A stretch of 64,000 bases of DNA from Streptomyces sp. NBC_00425. GTDB lineage: Bacteria; Actinomycetota; Actinomycetes; Streptomycetales; Streptomycetaceae. The notes beneath the pieces were generated by a model, which was given only the letters and a program-made list of their open reading frames with translations, did not search any database and was not told the origin of the DNA. Positions 6,923 to 14,490 of this stretch are shown here, in pieces; position 1 is the first letter of the stretch, and the number at the start of each line of letters is the position of its first letter. A program made the translations under genes and the position numbers. The DNA lies in the NCBI RefSeq assembly GCF_036030735.1, contig NZ_CP107928.1:9610001-9674000 (forward strand). Direction: 5' to 3'.

Positions 6923-8137
6923 ATGGAGCTGGACTTCGGGCCCGACGTACGCGACTTCCGCGACGAGGTACGGGACTGGCTGGCGGACCACCTGGTGGGG
7001 GAGTTCGCCGAGCACCGGGGCGTGGGCGGTCCCACCGACGGAGCCGCCTGGGAGGTCCGCCTCGCCTGGGACCGTGAACTGTCCGCCGGCGGCTGGCTGG
7101 GCGTCGGCTGGCCCCGGGAGTACGGCGGACGCGGGCTCGGGCTGCTCGAGGAGATCGTCTTCGAGTACGAGTACGCCCGCGTGAACGCCCCGTACCGGGC
7201 CACCGTCAACGCCCTCGACCTGCTCGGCCCGATGCTCCTCAGGATGGGCAGCGAGGCACAGAAGAAGCGATTCCTGCCGCCGATCCTCGCGGTCGAGGAG
7301 CTGTGGGGCCAGGGCTTCAGCGAGCCGGGCGCCGGCTCCGACCTGGCGTCCGTGCGCACCCGGGCGGAGCTGGACGATGGGGGCACCTCCCGCTCGAGCG
7401 GAGCCGAGAGTGGGGGAGAGTGGGTGGTCAACGGACAGAAGGTGTGGACCTCGTTCGGTGTGCACGCCGACTGGCTCTACGTCCTCACCCGCACGGACCC
7501 GCGGTCCGCGCGGCACAAGGGTCTGAGCCTGCTGCTGGTGCCCACCGACCAGCCCGGCGTGGAGATCCGTCCCATCCGCAACCTCGCCGGCCAGGACGAG
7601 TTCGCCGAGGTCTTCCTCTCCGACGCCCGCACCGGCGCCGACATGGTCGTCGGCGAGGTCGGCCAGGGCTGGCGCACCGCGATGGCCACGCTCGGCATCG
7701 AACGCGGCACCACGCTCCTGCCCCAGCAGCTCACCTTCGAGCGGGAGGCCGAGGCGCTGATCGACCTGGCCCGGGAACGGGGCGCGCTCGACGACCCGAT
7801 GCTGCGCCGCCGTATCGTCGACGCCTGGATCTCCGTACGCATCATGCGCACCACCAACCTGCGCACCATCGCCGAACTGACCGCCGGCCGCACGCCGGGA
7901 GCACAGGCCACCACAGCGAAGCTGTACGCGTCGACCCGGCACCAGCAACTCGGCCGGCTGGCCACGGAGCTGGCGGGCCCCGCCGGACAGATCGTCGGCG
8001 AGGGCTACGCCCTGGACCGCCGCCAGCGCTCCTTCCTGCTCTCCCTCGCGGAGACGATCTACGGCGGGTCGAGCGAGATCCAGCGCAACATCATCGGGGA
8101 GCAGGTCCTGGGCCTGCCGAAGGAGCCACGCCCGTGA
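6923..8137 (+). CDS. acyl-CoA dehydrogenase with an in-frame repeat insertion
   Basis: Protein of 404 aa starting at ATG 6923 behind AGGGAGAAGCTGAC. FadE motifs: WGQGFSEPGAGSDLASVRTRA, then VVNGQKVWTSFGVHADW, and the C-terminal YGGSSEIQRNIIGEQVLGLP. Compared with the paralogue at 19728-20987, which reads [23 protein letters not shown], about a dozen extra residues (GGTSRSSGAESGG) sit between TRAELDD and EWVVNG, encoded by a palindrome-containing repeat at 7378-7418. This lies in the beta-domain loop close to the flavin site. The stop overlaps the GTG start of the next gene (GTGA). It probably acts with the dehydrogenase at 5778-6902. Confidence 0.93.
   Translation: MELDFGPDVRDFRDEVRDWLADHLVGEFAEHRGVGGPTDGAAWEVRLAWDRELSAGGWLGVGWPREYGGRGLGLLEEIVFEYEYARVNAPYRATVNALDLLGPMLLRMGSEAQKKRFLPPILAVEELWGQGFSEPGAGSDLASVRTRAELDDGGTSRSSGAESGGEWVVNGQKVWTSFGVHADWLYVLTRTDPRSARHKGLSLLLVPTDQPGVEIRPIRNLAGQDEFAEVFLSDARTGADMVVGEVGQGWRTAMATLGIERGTTLLPQQLTFEREAEALIDLARERGALDDPMLRRRIVDAWISVRIMRTTNLRTIAELTAGRTPGAQATTAKLYASTRHQQLGRLATELAGPAGQIVGEGYALDRRQRSFLLSLAETIYGGSSEIQRNIIGEQVLGLPKEPRP
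7378..7418 (+). repeat. short palindromic repeat inserted within a coding sequence
   Basis: About 41 bp, beginning TGGGGGCACCTCCCGC, with a perfect 12-bp palindrome CCGCTCGAGCGG in its middle and ending GTGGGGGAG. From memory, this kind of element is common between genes in Streptomyces genomes. Here it is inside a gene and keeps the frame. The paralogous gene at 19728-20987 lacks it, which identifies it as an insertion. Confidence 0.7.
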
Positions 8138-8646
8138 CGCCGGTCGAGGACCGTCTCGACCGAGTCGAGTCGCAGCTCGCCATCCAGCAGCTGCCCATCC
8201 GCTACGCGCTCGCCGTGGACGGCCGCGACCTGGACGCCTGGGTCGCCTGCTTCCGGCCTGACGTGGACATGGGGCGCCACGGCCGGGGGCGGGATGTCCT
8301 GCGTCGGCACATCGAACCCCAGGTGCGCGGCTTCCACCGGTCGGTCCACCAGATCTGCGGCCACCGCATCGAGTTCACCGGCCGCGACACGGCGACCGGC
8401 GCGGTGTACTGCCGGGCCGAACACGAGGTGGGAGAGCGGTGGATCGTGATGGCGATCTGCTACTGGGACGACTACGCGCGCGTGGACGGCGAGTGGTACT
8501 TCTCCCGGCGCCGCGAGCGGCACTGGTACGCGGCGGACGTGACCGAGCGCCCCCAGGCCGTGGGATTCAAGGGCTGGGCGGATGCCGGAGAGCCGGCGCT
8601 GCCCGAGACCTTCCCCGCCTGGTCGGGCTTCTGGAAGGAGACATGA
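8134..8646 (+). CDS. SnoaL-like/NTF2-fold protein
   Basis: Protein of 170 aa, GTG start overlapping the upstream stop. It opens with EDRLDRVESQLAIQQLPIRYALAVDGRDLDAWVACFRPDVDM, the characteristic first helix and D-x-D-x-W segment of the SnoaL-like polyketide-cyclase/NTF2 fold. A C-terminal beta-sheet with EWYFSRRRERHWYAADV follows. Family members include ring dehydrases, isomerases and the small subunits of aromatic dioxygenases, so the exact reaction cannot be assigned. Its place in an operon with two dehydrogenases and an SDR suggests action on a ring- or keto-bearing CoA intermediate. Its stop overlaps the next ATG (ATGA). Confidence 0.85.
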   Translation: MTPVEDRLDRVESQLAIQQLPIRYALAVDGRDLDAWVACFRPDVDMGRHGRGRDVLRRHIEPQVRGFHRSVHQICGHRIEFTGRDTATGAVYCRAEHEVGERWIVMAICYWDDYARVDGEWYFSRRRERHWYAADVTERPQAVGFKGWADAGEPALPETFPAWSGFWKET

Positions 8647-9401
8647 TGGCACGGTTGTCGGGGAGGACGGCGCTGGTCACCGGCGGCGGGCAGGGCGTGG
8701 GCCGCGGCATCGCGCTCGCGCTGGCCGCCGCAGGGGCGGCGGTGGTGATCACCGGTCGCACCGAGGGCAAGCTGAAGGACACGGCCGGGGAGATCGCCGA
8801 GCGCGGGGGACGGGCGTACACCGTGGTCGGGGACGTGGGGGAGCGGGAAGACGTCGACCGCATGGTGGCCGAGACGGTCCGGGAGTTCGGCGGTCTCGAT
8901 GTGCTCGTCAACAACGCGCAGTCCTCGGTGCAGCGCCGGCTGGCGGAGACGTCGTACGAGGATGTGGAACTCACCTACCGCAGCGGACCGTTGGCGGCTT
9001 TCCACGCCATGCAGGCCGCCCTGCCCCACCTCAAGGAGAGCCGCGGCAGCGTCGTGAACCTCGGTTCGTCGGCCGCCGTACAGGGCGAGGCGACCTTCGC
9101 GGCGTACGCGATGGCCAAGGAGGCGATCCGCGGCCTGAGCCGGGTCGCCGCGCGGGAGTGGGGCGCGTACGGGATCCGGGTGAACGTCATCTGTCCGGCC
9201 GCGCTCAGCCCGGCGGCGGAGGACTACCTGGCCGCGCACCCGCACAAGGCGGACGAACTCGCCCGGCAGATCCCGATGGGCCGGCTCGGGGACCCGGAGG
9301 CCGACATCGGCAGGGCGGTGGTCGCGCTGGTCAGCGACGACATGGCCTATCTGACCGGCGCGACGCTGATGCTGGAGGGCGGCCGGACCCTGATCGGCTG
9401 A
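8643..9401 (+). CDS. short-chain dehydrogenase/reductase
   Basis: Classical SDR of 252 aa. It has the TGGGQGVG cofactor motif, the NNA(Q) motif (Gln replaces the usual Gly), the Ser in NLGSSAAV and the catalytic Y-x-x-x-K in YAMAKEA. Likely NAD(P)-dependent oxidation of a 3-hydroxyacyl-CoA or reduction of a keto group. It is the last gene of the 5778-9401 operon, coupled to the SnoaL-like gene by a 4-bp overlap. Two adjacent ATGs (8643, 8646) are possible starts. It ends 5 bp from the convergent CoA-transferase gene, leaving no room for a separate terminator. Confidence 0.94.
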   Translation: MMARLSGRTALVTGGGQGVGRGIALALAAAGAAVVITGRTEGKLKDTAGEIAERGGRAYTVVGDVGEREDVDRMVAETVREFGGLDVLVNNAQSSVQRRLAETSYEDVELTYRSGPLAAFHAMQAALPHLKESRGSVVNLGSSAAVQGEATFAAYAMAKEAIRGLSRVAAREWGAYGIRVNVICPAALSPAAEDYLAAHPHKADELARQIPMGRLGDPEADIGRAVVALVSDDMAYLTGATLMLEGGRTLIG

Positions 9402-9406
9402 CGCCG

Positions 9407-10618
9407 CTACACGACACCTCGTGCCCGCAGCGCAGCCAGCTGACTTTCCGTCACTCCCGCGAGAACGGCGAGCACTTCGTCGGTGTGCTCGCCCAGCGCC
9501 GGCGGCGGGGCGTACCCCTCGACCGGCGTGGCCGTGAACCGGATCGGGTTGGCGAGCATCGGGAGGCGTCCGGAGGCCGGGTCCTCGACCTCGATCAGCA
9601 TGCCCCGGTGCTGCACTTGCGGGTCGGCGAAGACCTCGGGCATCTCGTTGTACGGGCCCGCGGGCACGTCGTGTGCGTCGAGTACGGTCAGCCACTCGTC
9701 CCGGGTGCGGGTGCGAAGGATCGCCGCCAGCACCGGCAGGATCTCCTCGCGGTGCGCGATCCGGGCCGGGGTCGTGGCGAACCGTTCGTCCTGGAGGAGG
9801 TCGGTGCGGTCGGCCGCGGCGCAGAACGCGGCGAACTGCTTGTCGTTGCCCGCGACCAGGAAGATCGGCTTGTCCTTGCAGGGGAAGGCCTGAGAGGGGA
9901 TCCCGCCGTACCCGCCGTTGCCGCGCCGCTGCGGAACCTCGCCGGAGACCAGGTAGTTCATCGCGAAGTGGGACAGCGAGGCCAGGCCGCAGTCCAGCAG
10001 GGACAGGTCGATGAACTGGCCCTCGCCGGTGAGGTCCCGATGGCGCAGGGCCGCGAGGACGGCCGTGGAGGCGTAGAGCCCGGTGAGGATGTCGATCATG
10101 CTGACGCCGACCTTCATCGGCTCCTCGGGGTGCCCGGAGACGCTCATCATCCCGGACATGGCCTGGAAGATGCCGTCGTAGCCGGGTCGGTCGGCGTACG
10201 GGCCGGTCTGGCCGAAGCCGGTGACCGAGAGGTAGACGAGGCGCGGGTTGAGCGCGCGCAGGCTCGCGTGGTCGAGACCGTACTTCGCCAGCGTGCCCGT
10301 CCGGAAGTTCTCGACCAGTACGTCCGACCGCGCGGCGAGGGCGCGGATCAGTTCCTGTCCCTCGGCGGAGGCGTGGTTGACGGTGACCGAGCGCTTGTTG
10401 CGGTTGCAGGAGAGGTAGAAGGCGGCGGTGTCGGTCCGGTCGCCCTCGGGTCCGGCGGCGAAGGGAGGACCGTACGTGCGGGAGTCGTCCCCCGATCCCG
10501 GCCGCTCGACCTTGATCACCTCGGCGCCCAGATCGGCGAGCATCTGGGTCGCCAGCGGCGCGGCGAGGATGCGGGACAGATCGAGCACGCGGACCCCGGC
10601 CAGTGCGGTCGACGGCAT
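9407..10618 (-). CDS. class III (CaiB/BaiF) CoA-transferase
   Basis: Protein of 403 aa transferring CoA between an acyl-CoA and a free acid. N-terminal LAGVRVLDLSRILAAPLATQMLADLGAEVIKVE is the family signature. RPGYDGIFQAMSG (about 145-157) carries the Asp that forms the acyl-anhydride intermediate in this family. GRRRYG-type central and hinge regions follow and the length is normal. It is monocistronic and convergent with the SDR gene. Upstream, in the 146-bp divergent gap shared with the 10765 operon, is an AT-rich operator (10649-10662). A role in activating the imported acid or recycling CoA within the pathway is inferred. Confidence 0.94.
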   Translation of the reverse strand: MPSTALAGVRVLDLSRILAAPLATQMLADLGAEVIKVERPGSGDDSRTYGPPFAAGPEGDRTDTAAFYLSCNRNKRSVTVNHASAEGQELIRALAARSDVLVENFRTGTLAKYGLDHASLRALNPRLVYLSVTGFGQTGPYADRPGYDGIFQAMSGMMSVSGHPEEPMKVGVSMIDILTGLYASTAVLAALRHRDLTGEGQFIDLSLLDCGLASLSHFAMNYLVSGEVPQRRGNGGYGGIPSQAFPCKDKPIFLVAGNDKQFAAFCAAADRTDLLQDERFATTPARIAHREEILPVLAAILRTRTRDEWLTVLDAHDVPAGPYNEMPEVFADPQVQHRGMLIEVEDPASGRLPMLANPIRFTATPVEGYAPPPALGEHTDEVLAVLAGVTESQLAALRARGVV

Positions 10619-10648
10619 CTGGGCCTCCCTCTGTTCACAGACAGCGAA

Positions 10649-10662
10649 TCAGTTATATAAAT
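10649..10662 (+). promoter_or_regulatory. putative operator O4
   Basis: TCAGTTATATAAAT matches about 9 of 12 fixed positions of ATAGnTAnATGAAT. It lies 31 bp upstream of the CoA-transferase start codon in a strongly AT-rich patch (10640-10675). Confidence 0.5.
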
Positions 10663-10712
10663 AATACATCTAGCGTCCCGGCTGCGGTCCGGGCGATTGC
10701 CTCATCTATTCA

Positions 10713-10726
10713 ATTCATGTAACTAT
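10713..10726 (-). promoter_or_regulatory. putative operator O5
   Basis: On the minus strand ATAGTTACATGAAT, a full match to all 12 fixed positions of ATAGnTAnATGAAT. It lies 38 bp before the thioesterase start codon at 10765 and is flanked by an additional CATCTATTCA half-site. Confidence 0.65.
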
Positions 10727-10764
10727 ATGGATCGGCCGTCAGGCCGGGACCGGAGGACGGGCTG

Positions 10765-11256
10765 ATGACCGTCGCGGCGAGGACCCTCACCGATCAGGAA
10801 CAGCGCGAACGCCGGGCCTGGTTCCGGGCCCGCTGGGAGCGCGGGGTCGCCTTCAACCGGCGCTGCCGCATACGGGTGACGCGCTGGGAGGCGGACGGGG
10901 TCGAGATCGTGCTCCCCTACGCCGAGTCCCTCTCGGCCCACGAGGACGTCTTCCACGGCGGCGTCATCTCCGCACTCATCGACACCGCCGGCGCCGGAGC
11001 CGTGATCGCCGGGCACGACTTCACCAAGGGCAGCCGGCTCAGCACCGTGTCGATGTCGGTGCAGTACCTCGCACCCGCCCGCGGCCGAGAGGCGGTCGCG
11101 TACGCGCGCTGTGTGCGGCGGGGCGGCCGGGTGCACTTCGCCGACGTCGACGTGCGGGCGGACGGGCGGATCTGCGCCCGCGGGCAGGTGGTGGTGACCA
11201 TCTCCGGGGAACGGTCCGGCGTCGGCGAACCGATCGAACCGCTGGACGAGGAGTGA
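10765..11256 (+). CDS. PaaI-type hot-dog acyl-CoA thioesterase
   Basis: Protein of 163 aa. The motif HEDVFHGGVISALIDTAGAGAV contains the HGG-x(n)-D signature of PaaI/ACOT13-like thioesterases, where the Asp and the HGG loop form the active site. STVSMSVQYLAPARG is the expected second strand-helix element. It likely hydrolyses an acyl- or aryl-CoA to relieve CoA sequestration or release a pathway acid. It is the first gene of a six-gene operon (10765-15607), 4 bp from the crotonase gene at 11261. ATG 10765 is preceded by GGAGGACGGGCTG. Confidence 0.9.
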   Translation: MTVAARTLTDQEQRERRAWFRARWERGVAFNRRCRIRVTRWEADGVEIVLPYAESLSAHEDVFHGGVISALIDTAGAGAVIAGHDFTKGSRLSTVSMSVQYLAPARGREAVAYARCVRRGGRVHFADVDVRADGRICARGQVVVTISGERSGVGEPIEPLDEE

Positions 11257-11260
11257 CGCG

Positions 11261-12118
11261 ATGCCCGAGGAAACCATGGCCCCCGAGGACCTGGACCTGG
11301 TCCTGTACGAGGTGGACGAGGACGGCGTCGCCACCGTCACCCTCAACCGGCCCGAGCGCAAGAACGCGTGGAGCCTGCCGATGGAGCGCCGCTTCTTCGC
11401 GCTCCTCGACCGGGCGGCACAGGACCCCGCCGTCAGGGTCGTGATCGTCACCGGTGCGGGCAGGGCCTTCTGCCCGGGGATGGACATGCAGCGCCTGGAG
11501 CAGAACTCGCAGCCGGGGGAGTCTCTCAACCTCCAGGCCCGCGTCCCCATGTACAGCAGGCGGAACATGCCGAAGCCGTTGATCGCCGCCGTCAACGGCG
11601 CCTGCGCGGGCATCGGCCTGGTCCAGGCACTCATATGCGACGTCCGCTTCGCCGCCCGAGGGGCACGCTTCACCACCGCGTTCACCCGCCGCGGGCTGGC
11701 CGGCGAGTACAACCTGCCCTACGTGCTGCCGCGCGTCATCGGTCTGGAGAACGCGCTCGACCTGCTGCTGTCCGGCCGCGTCTTCGACGCCGACGAGGCG
11801 AAGAGCCTCGGCCTGGTCAGCCGCGTCGTGGAACCCTTGGATCTGCTCGACGCGGCCCGCGCCTACGCCCGGGACATCGCCCGCAACTGCTCACCGCGGG
11901 CCATGGCCGTCCTGCGGCATCAGGTGTACGGCGACCTGGACCGCACCTTCACCGACGCCCTCGCCCGCTCCTACTCCGCCATGGAGTTCTTCGCGGGCTC
12001 GCCCGACTTCCGCGAGGGCGTGTCGAGCTTCGTGGAGAAGCGGGAGCCCAAGTTCGAGGGCCTGCCGCCGGACTTCGACCCGGACGACGCCACCCGCGAC
12101 GCGTTTCTGCCGTACTGA
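11261..12118 (+). CDS. enoyl-CoA hydratase/isomerase family protein
   Basis: Crotonase of 285 aa. Oxyanion-hole segments are GAGRAFCPGMDM and AVNGACAGIGLVQAL. FTRRGLAGEYNLPYVLPRVIG keeps a Glu at the second catalytic position. The C-terminal EGVSSFVEKREPKFEGLPPDF is shared with the paralogue at 17939-18778, its closest relative in the window. It probably hydrates or isomerises an enoyl-CoA. It is second in the 10765-15607 operon, followed after 23 bp by a pair of MaoC subunits, which gives the operon two different classes of enoyl-CoA hydratase, perhaps for different stereochemistry or different intermediates. Confidence 0.93.
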   Translation: MPEETMAPEDLDLVLYEVDEDGVATVTLNRPERKNAWSLPMERRFFALLDRAAQDPAVRVVIVTGAGRAFCPGMDMQRLEQNSQPGESLNLQARVPMYSRRNMPKPLIAAVNGACAGIGLVQALICDVRFAARGARFTTAFTRRGLAGEYNLPYVLPRVIGLENALDLLLSGRVFDADEAKSLGLVSRVVEPLDLLDAARAYARDIARNCSPRAMAVLRHQVYGDLDRTFTDALARSYSAMEFFAGSPDFREGVSSFVEKREPKFEGLPPDFDPDDATRDAFLPY

Positions 12119-12141
12119 ACCGATGCGAGGAGCACACGCAG

Positions 12142-12594
12142 ATGACAGGGCGACCCTTCCCCGTCGAGGCCGGGCACATCATGATGTTCGCCCGCGCCAT
12201 CGGCGACGAGAACCCGGCGTACGAGGGTGAGTCCGCGCTCGCACCGCCCACCTTCACCATGGCGAGCGCCCACTACGACCCCGAGTACCACCTGCGTCCC
12301 AAGCCGGACGAGGACTGGTTCGGGTCGGGGCGTGACGCCGGCGTCATGGCCGAAGGCGGTGGCGGACTCCACGCCGAGCAGCACTTCGAGTACCACCGTC
12401 CGGTGCGCGCCGGCGAGACCCTCTACGCGCACAACAGCACCGGCCGCAGCTGGGAGAAGCAGGGCCGCACCGGCCGCCTGCTCTTCAGCGAGCGCATCAC
12501 CGAGTACCGGGACGCCGACGGCCGGCCGGTCGTCAGCGCCGTGACCGTGGCCGTCGTCCCCGAGGGCCCGGCGACCCCGAAGGACGCCCGATGA
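12142..12594 (+). CDS. MaoC-like hydratase subunit (non-catalytic type)
   Basis: Protein of 150 aa resembling the N-terminal half (FAS1-like dehydratase, R-hydratase N-domain) of two-part MaoC hydratases: EAGHIMMFARAIGDENPAYEGE at the start, then APPTFTMASAHY and FEYHRPVRAGETLY. The hydratase motif reads G-D-x-N-P-A-Y, so the catalytic His is Tyr27. In known heteromeric MaoC hydratases one subunit binds the acyl chain while its partner supplies the active site; the next gene has the complete motif. The start is ATG 12142 after GCGAGGAGCACACGCA. The two genes overlap by ATGA, supporting a 1:1 complex. Confidence 0.9.
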   Translation: MTGRPFPVEAGHIMMFARAIGDENPAYEGESALAPPTFTMASAHYDPEYHLRPKPDEDWFGSGRDAGVMAEGGGGLHAEQHFEYHRPVRAGETLYAHNSTGRSWEKQGRTGRLLFSERITEYRDADGRPVVSAVTVAVVPEGPATPKDAR

Positions 12595-13013
12595 GCCTGA
12601 GCGCGGACGACATCAAGGTCGGCGAGATGCGCGAGAGCATCCTCGTCGACGACCTCAAGCGCACCCGGATCGTGCAGTACGCGGGCGCCTCCGGCGACTT
12701 CAACCCCCTGCACACCGACGAGCGGTTCGCCGTCGAGGCCGCGGGTTATCCCGGCGTGTTCGCCCACGGCATGCTGACGATGGGCATGTCCGGTCGGGTC
12801 CTGACCGACTGGGTCGGCTCCGAGGCACTGCTGCGCTACGGGGTGCGTTTCAAGGCCCAGGTCTGGCCCGGCGACACCCTCACCGCCACGGTCACCGTCG
12901 AGTCGATCGAGGACACGCCGACCGGCCCGGTCGCCCACTTCACCCTGCGCACCGTCAACCAGGACGGCGCCGAGGTGGTCACCGGCACCGCGGCGGCCCG
13001 CCTGGAGCCCTGA
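12591..13013 (+). CDS. MaoC-like enoyl-CoA hydratase, catalytic subunit
   Basis: Protein of 140 aa with the full hydratase-2 motif in YAGASGDFNPLHTDERFA: Asp36 and His41 are the expected catalytic pair. VFAHGMLTMGMSGRVLTDW and VRFKAQVWPGDTLTATVTVE are standard hot-dog segments. It likely hydrates a trans-2-enoyl-CoA to the (R)-3-hydroxyacyl-CoA. Overlapped by 4 bp with the upstream non-catalytic subunit and 4 bp from the acyl-CoA synthetase gene, so the three are translationally linked. Heterodimer formation is inferred from the pairing and from the missing His in the partner. Confidence 0.93.
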   Translation: MSLSADDIKVGEMRESILVDDLKRTRIVQYAGASGDFNPLHTDERFAVEAAGYPGVFAHGMLTMGMSGRVLTDWVGSEALLRYGVRFKAQVWPGDTLTATVTVESIEDTPTGPVAHFTLRTVNQDGAEVVTGTAAARLEP

Positions 13014-13017
13014 CCCG

Positions 13018-14490
13018 ATGGCCGTCGCCCAGGAAGGGATGCAGGCGGCCACCTGGACCGCCATGGTGAGCCGCGCCTACGATCATGCCCGCCCCGCCGT
13101 CCGGTTCGGCGACCTGACCTGGACCGGACGCGAACTGCTCGACCGTGCGGCCGGCGCGGCCGACTGGCTGGACACCCTCGGCCTGAAGCCCGGCGAACCG
13201 GTGCCCGCACTGGTCGCCACCTCCGCCGACGCCCTCGCGCTGGTGATCGGCGGCGCCGGATCAGGCCACCCGCTCGCGCCGCTCGGCGTCCGCATGACGG
13301 CGTACGAGATCGCCGCCGTGGTCAAGCAGACGCGGGCTCACGTCCTGCTGGCCCAACCCGAGTTCGCCGACCTAGCCAGGCAGGTCGCCGAACTCTCCGG
13401 CCGGCGGATGGCCGTCGTTCCCGTACTGGCACCCGGCGCACGGCAATTGACCGGCGGACCCGAAGACCTCGCCGCCGTTCTGCACACCTCCGGAACGACC
13501 GGCCTGCCCAAGCCCGTCCCCATGAGTCAGGGGCGCCTGGCCGCCCGGGCCCGCGTGAACGGGCGGCTGTGCGCGCTGGACTCCGACAGCTTCTACGGCG
13601 GCAGCGCCCCCTTCCATCACATCGCGGGCCTCGGCAACATCGCCGTCGCCCTCGCCGCCGGCGCGCTGATCACCGGCCTGCCCCGCTTCACCGTCGAGGG
13701 CTGGGCCCTGCTGCGGGAACTCGGCACCACGCACACCAGCATGGTCCCGGCGATGCTGGAGACGCTGTTGGCGGCGGGACAGGCCCGCCACGAGAGGCTG
13801 CGTACCCTCCAGTACGGCGGCGCACCCGTCCGCCCCGGCACGCTGCGGCGAACGTACGAGGCGATGCCCGGGGTCCGCATGCTGAACATGTTCGGCCAGA
13901 CGGAGGGCTCGCCGATCAGCGTGCTCACCCCGGAGGACCACCGGGAGGCGGTAGCCGGCCGCACCGAGCTGCTGCGGTCGGTGGGGCGGCCCGCGCCCGG
14001 TGTCGAGATCAGGGTCCACGCCCCCGGCCCGGACGGCATCGGAGAGATCCACGCCCGCGCCGACCACCTCTTCAGGATCGATGCCGAAGGCTGGCTGCAC
14101 AGCGGCGACCTGGGCCGCGTGGTGGAGGACGGGTATCTCTACCTGCTCGGCCGCCGCACCGACATGATCATCCGTGGTGGCGAGAACGTCCACCCGCTGG
14201 AGGTGGAGACGGTCCTGTCCGCGCACCCCGGGGTGGCGGACGTCGCGGTCACCGGAGTTCCGGACGAGCGGCTCGGCCAGACCGTCGTCGCCTTCGTCGT
14301 CCCCGCCGATCCCACCGCCCCACCGCAGTCCGCGGCACTCAGCGGCCACACCCGCGCCCGGCTGTCCGGGTTCAAGGTCCCCGTCCGCTGGTGGTTCGTG
14401 GAGGACCTGCCGCGCAACGCGAACGGCAAGGTCGTACGCCGAAGCCTTCGGGAACCCACCGCGCTCGAAGGAGAACCATATGACGCTTGA
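13018..14490 (+). CDS. AMP-dependent acyl-CoA synthetase/ligase
   Basis: ANL-superfamily enzyme of 490 aa. P-loop VLHTSGTTGLPKPVPMSQ (about 154-171), GGAPVRPGT, the A5 motif NMFGQTEGSP, the A7 motif LHSGDLGRVVEDGYLYLLGRRTDMII, GGENVHPLEVE and the A10 lysine motif NANGKVVRRSL are all present. It probably activates the imported carboxylic acid or a released side-chain acid to its CoA thioester via an acyl-adenylate. Its position downstream of the MaoC pair in one operon fits a catabolic ligase. It overlaps the following gene by 11 bp. The substrate cannot be read from the sequence. Confidence 0.95.
   Translation: MAVAQEGMQAATWTAMVSRAYDHARPAVRFGDLTWTGRELLDRAAGAADWLDTLGLKPGEPVPALVATSADALALVIGGAGSGHPLAPLGVRMTAYEIAAVVKQTRAHVLLAQPEFADLARQVAELSGRRMAVVPVLAPGARQLTGGPEDLAAVLHTSGTTGLPKPVPMSQGRLAARARVNGRLCALDSDSFYGGSAPFHHIAGLGNIAVALAAGALITGLPRFTVEGWALLRELGTTHTSMVPAMLETLLAAGQARHERLRTLQYGGAPVRPGTLRRTYEAMPGVRMLNMFGQTEGSPISVLTPEDHREAVAGRTELLRSVGRPAPGVEIRVHAPGPDGIGEIHARADHLFRIDAEGWLHSGDLGRVVEDGYLYLLGRRTDMIIRGGENVHPLEVETVLSAHPGVADVAVTGVPDERLGQTVVAFVVPADPTAPPQSAALSGHTRARLSGFKVPVRWWFVEDLPRNANGKVVRRSLREPTALEGEPYDA

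Noticed and set aside
9401..9407. terminator between the convergent SDR and CoA-transferase genes
   Set aside because: Only five bases separate the stops and no hairpin fits outside the coding ends.
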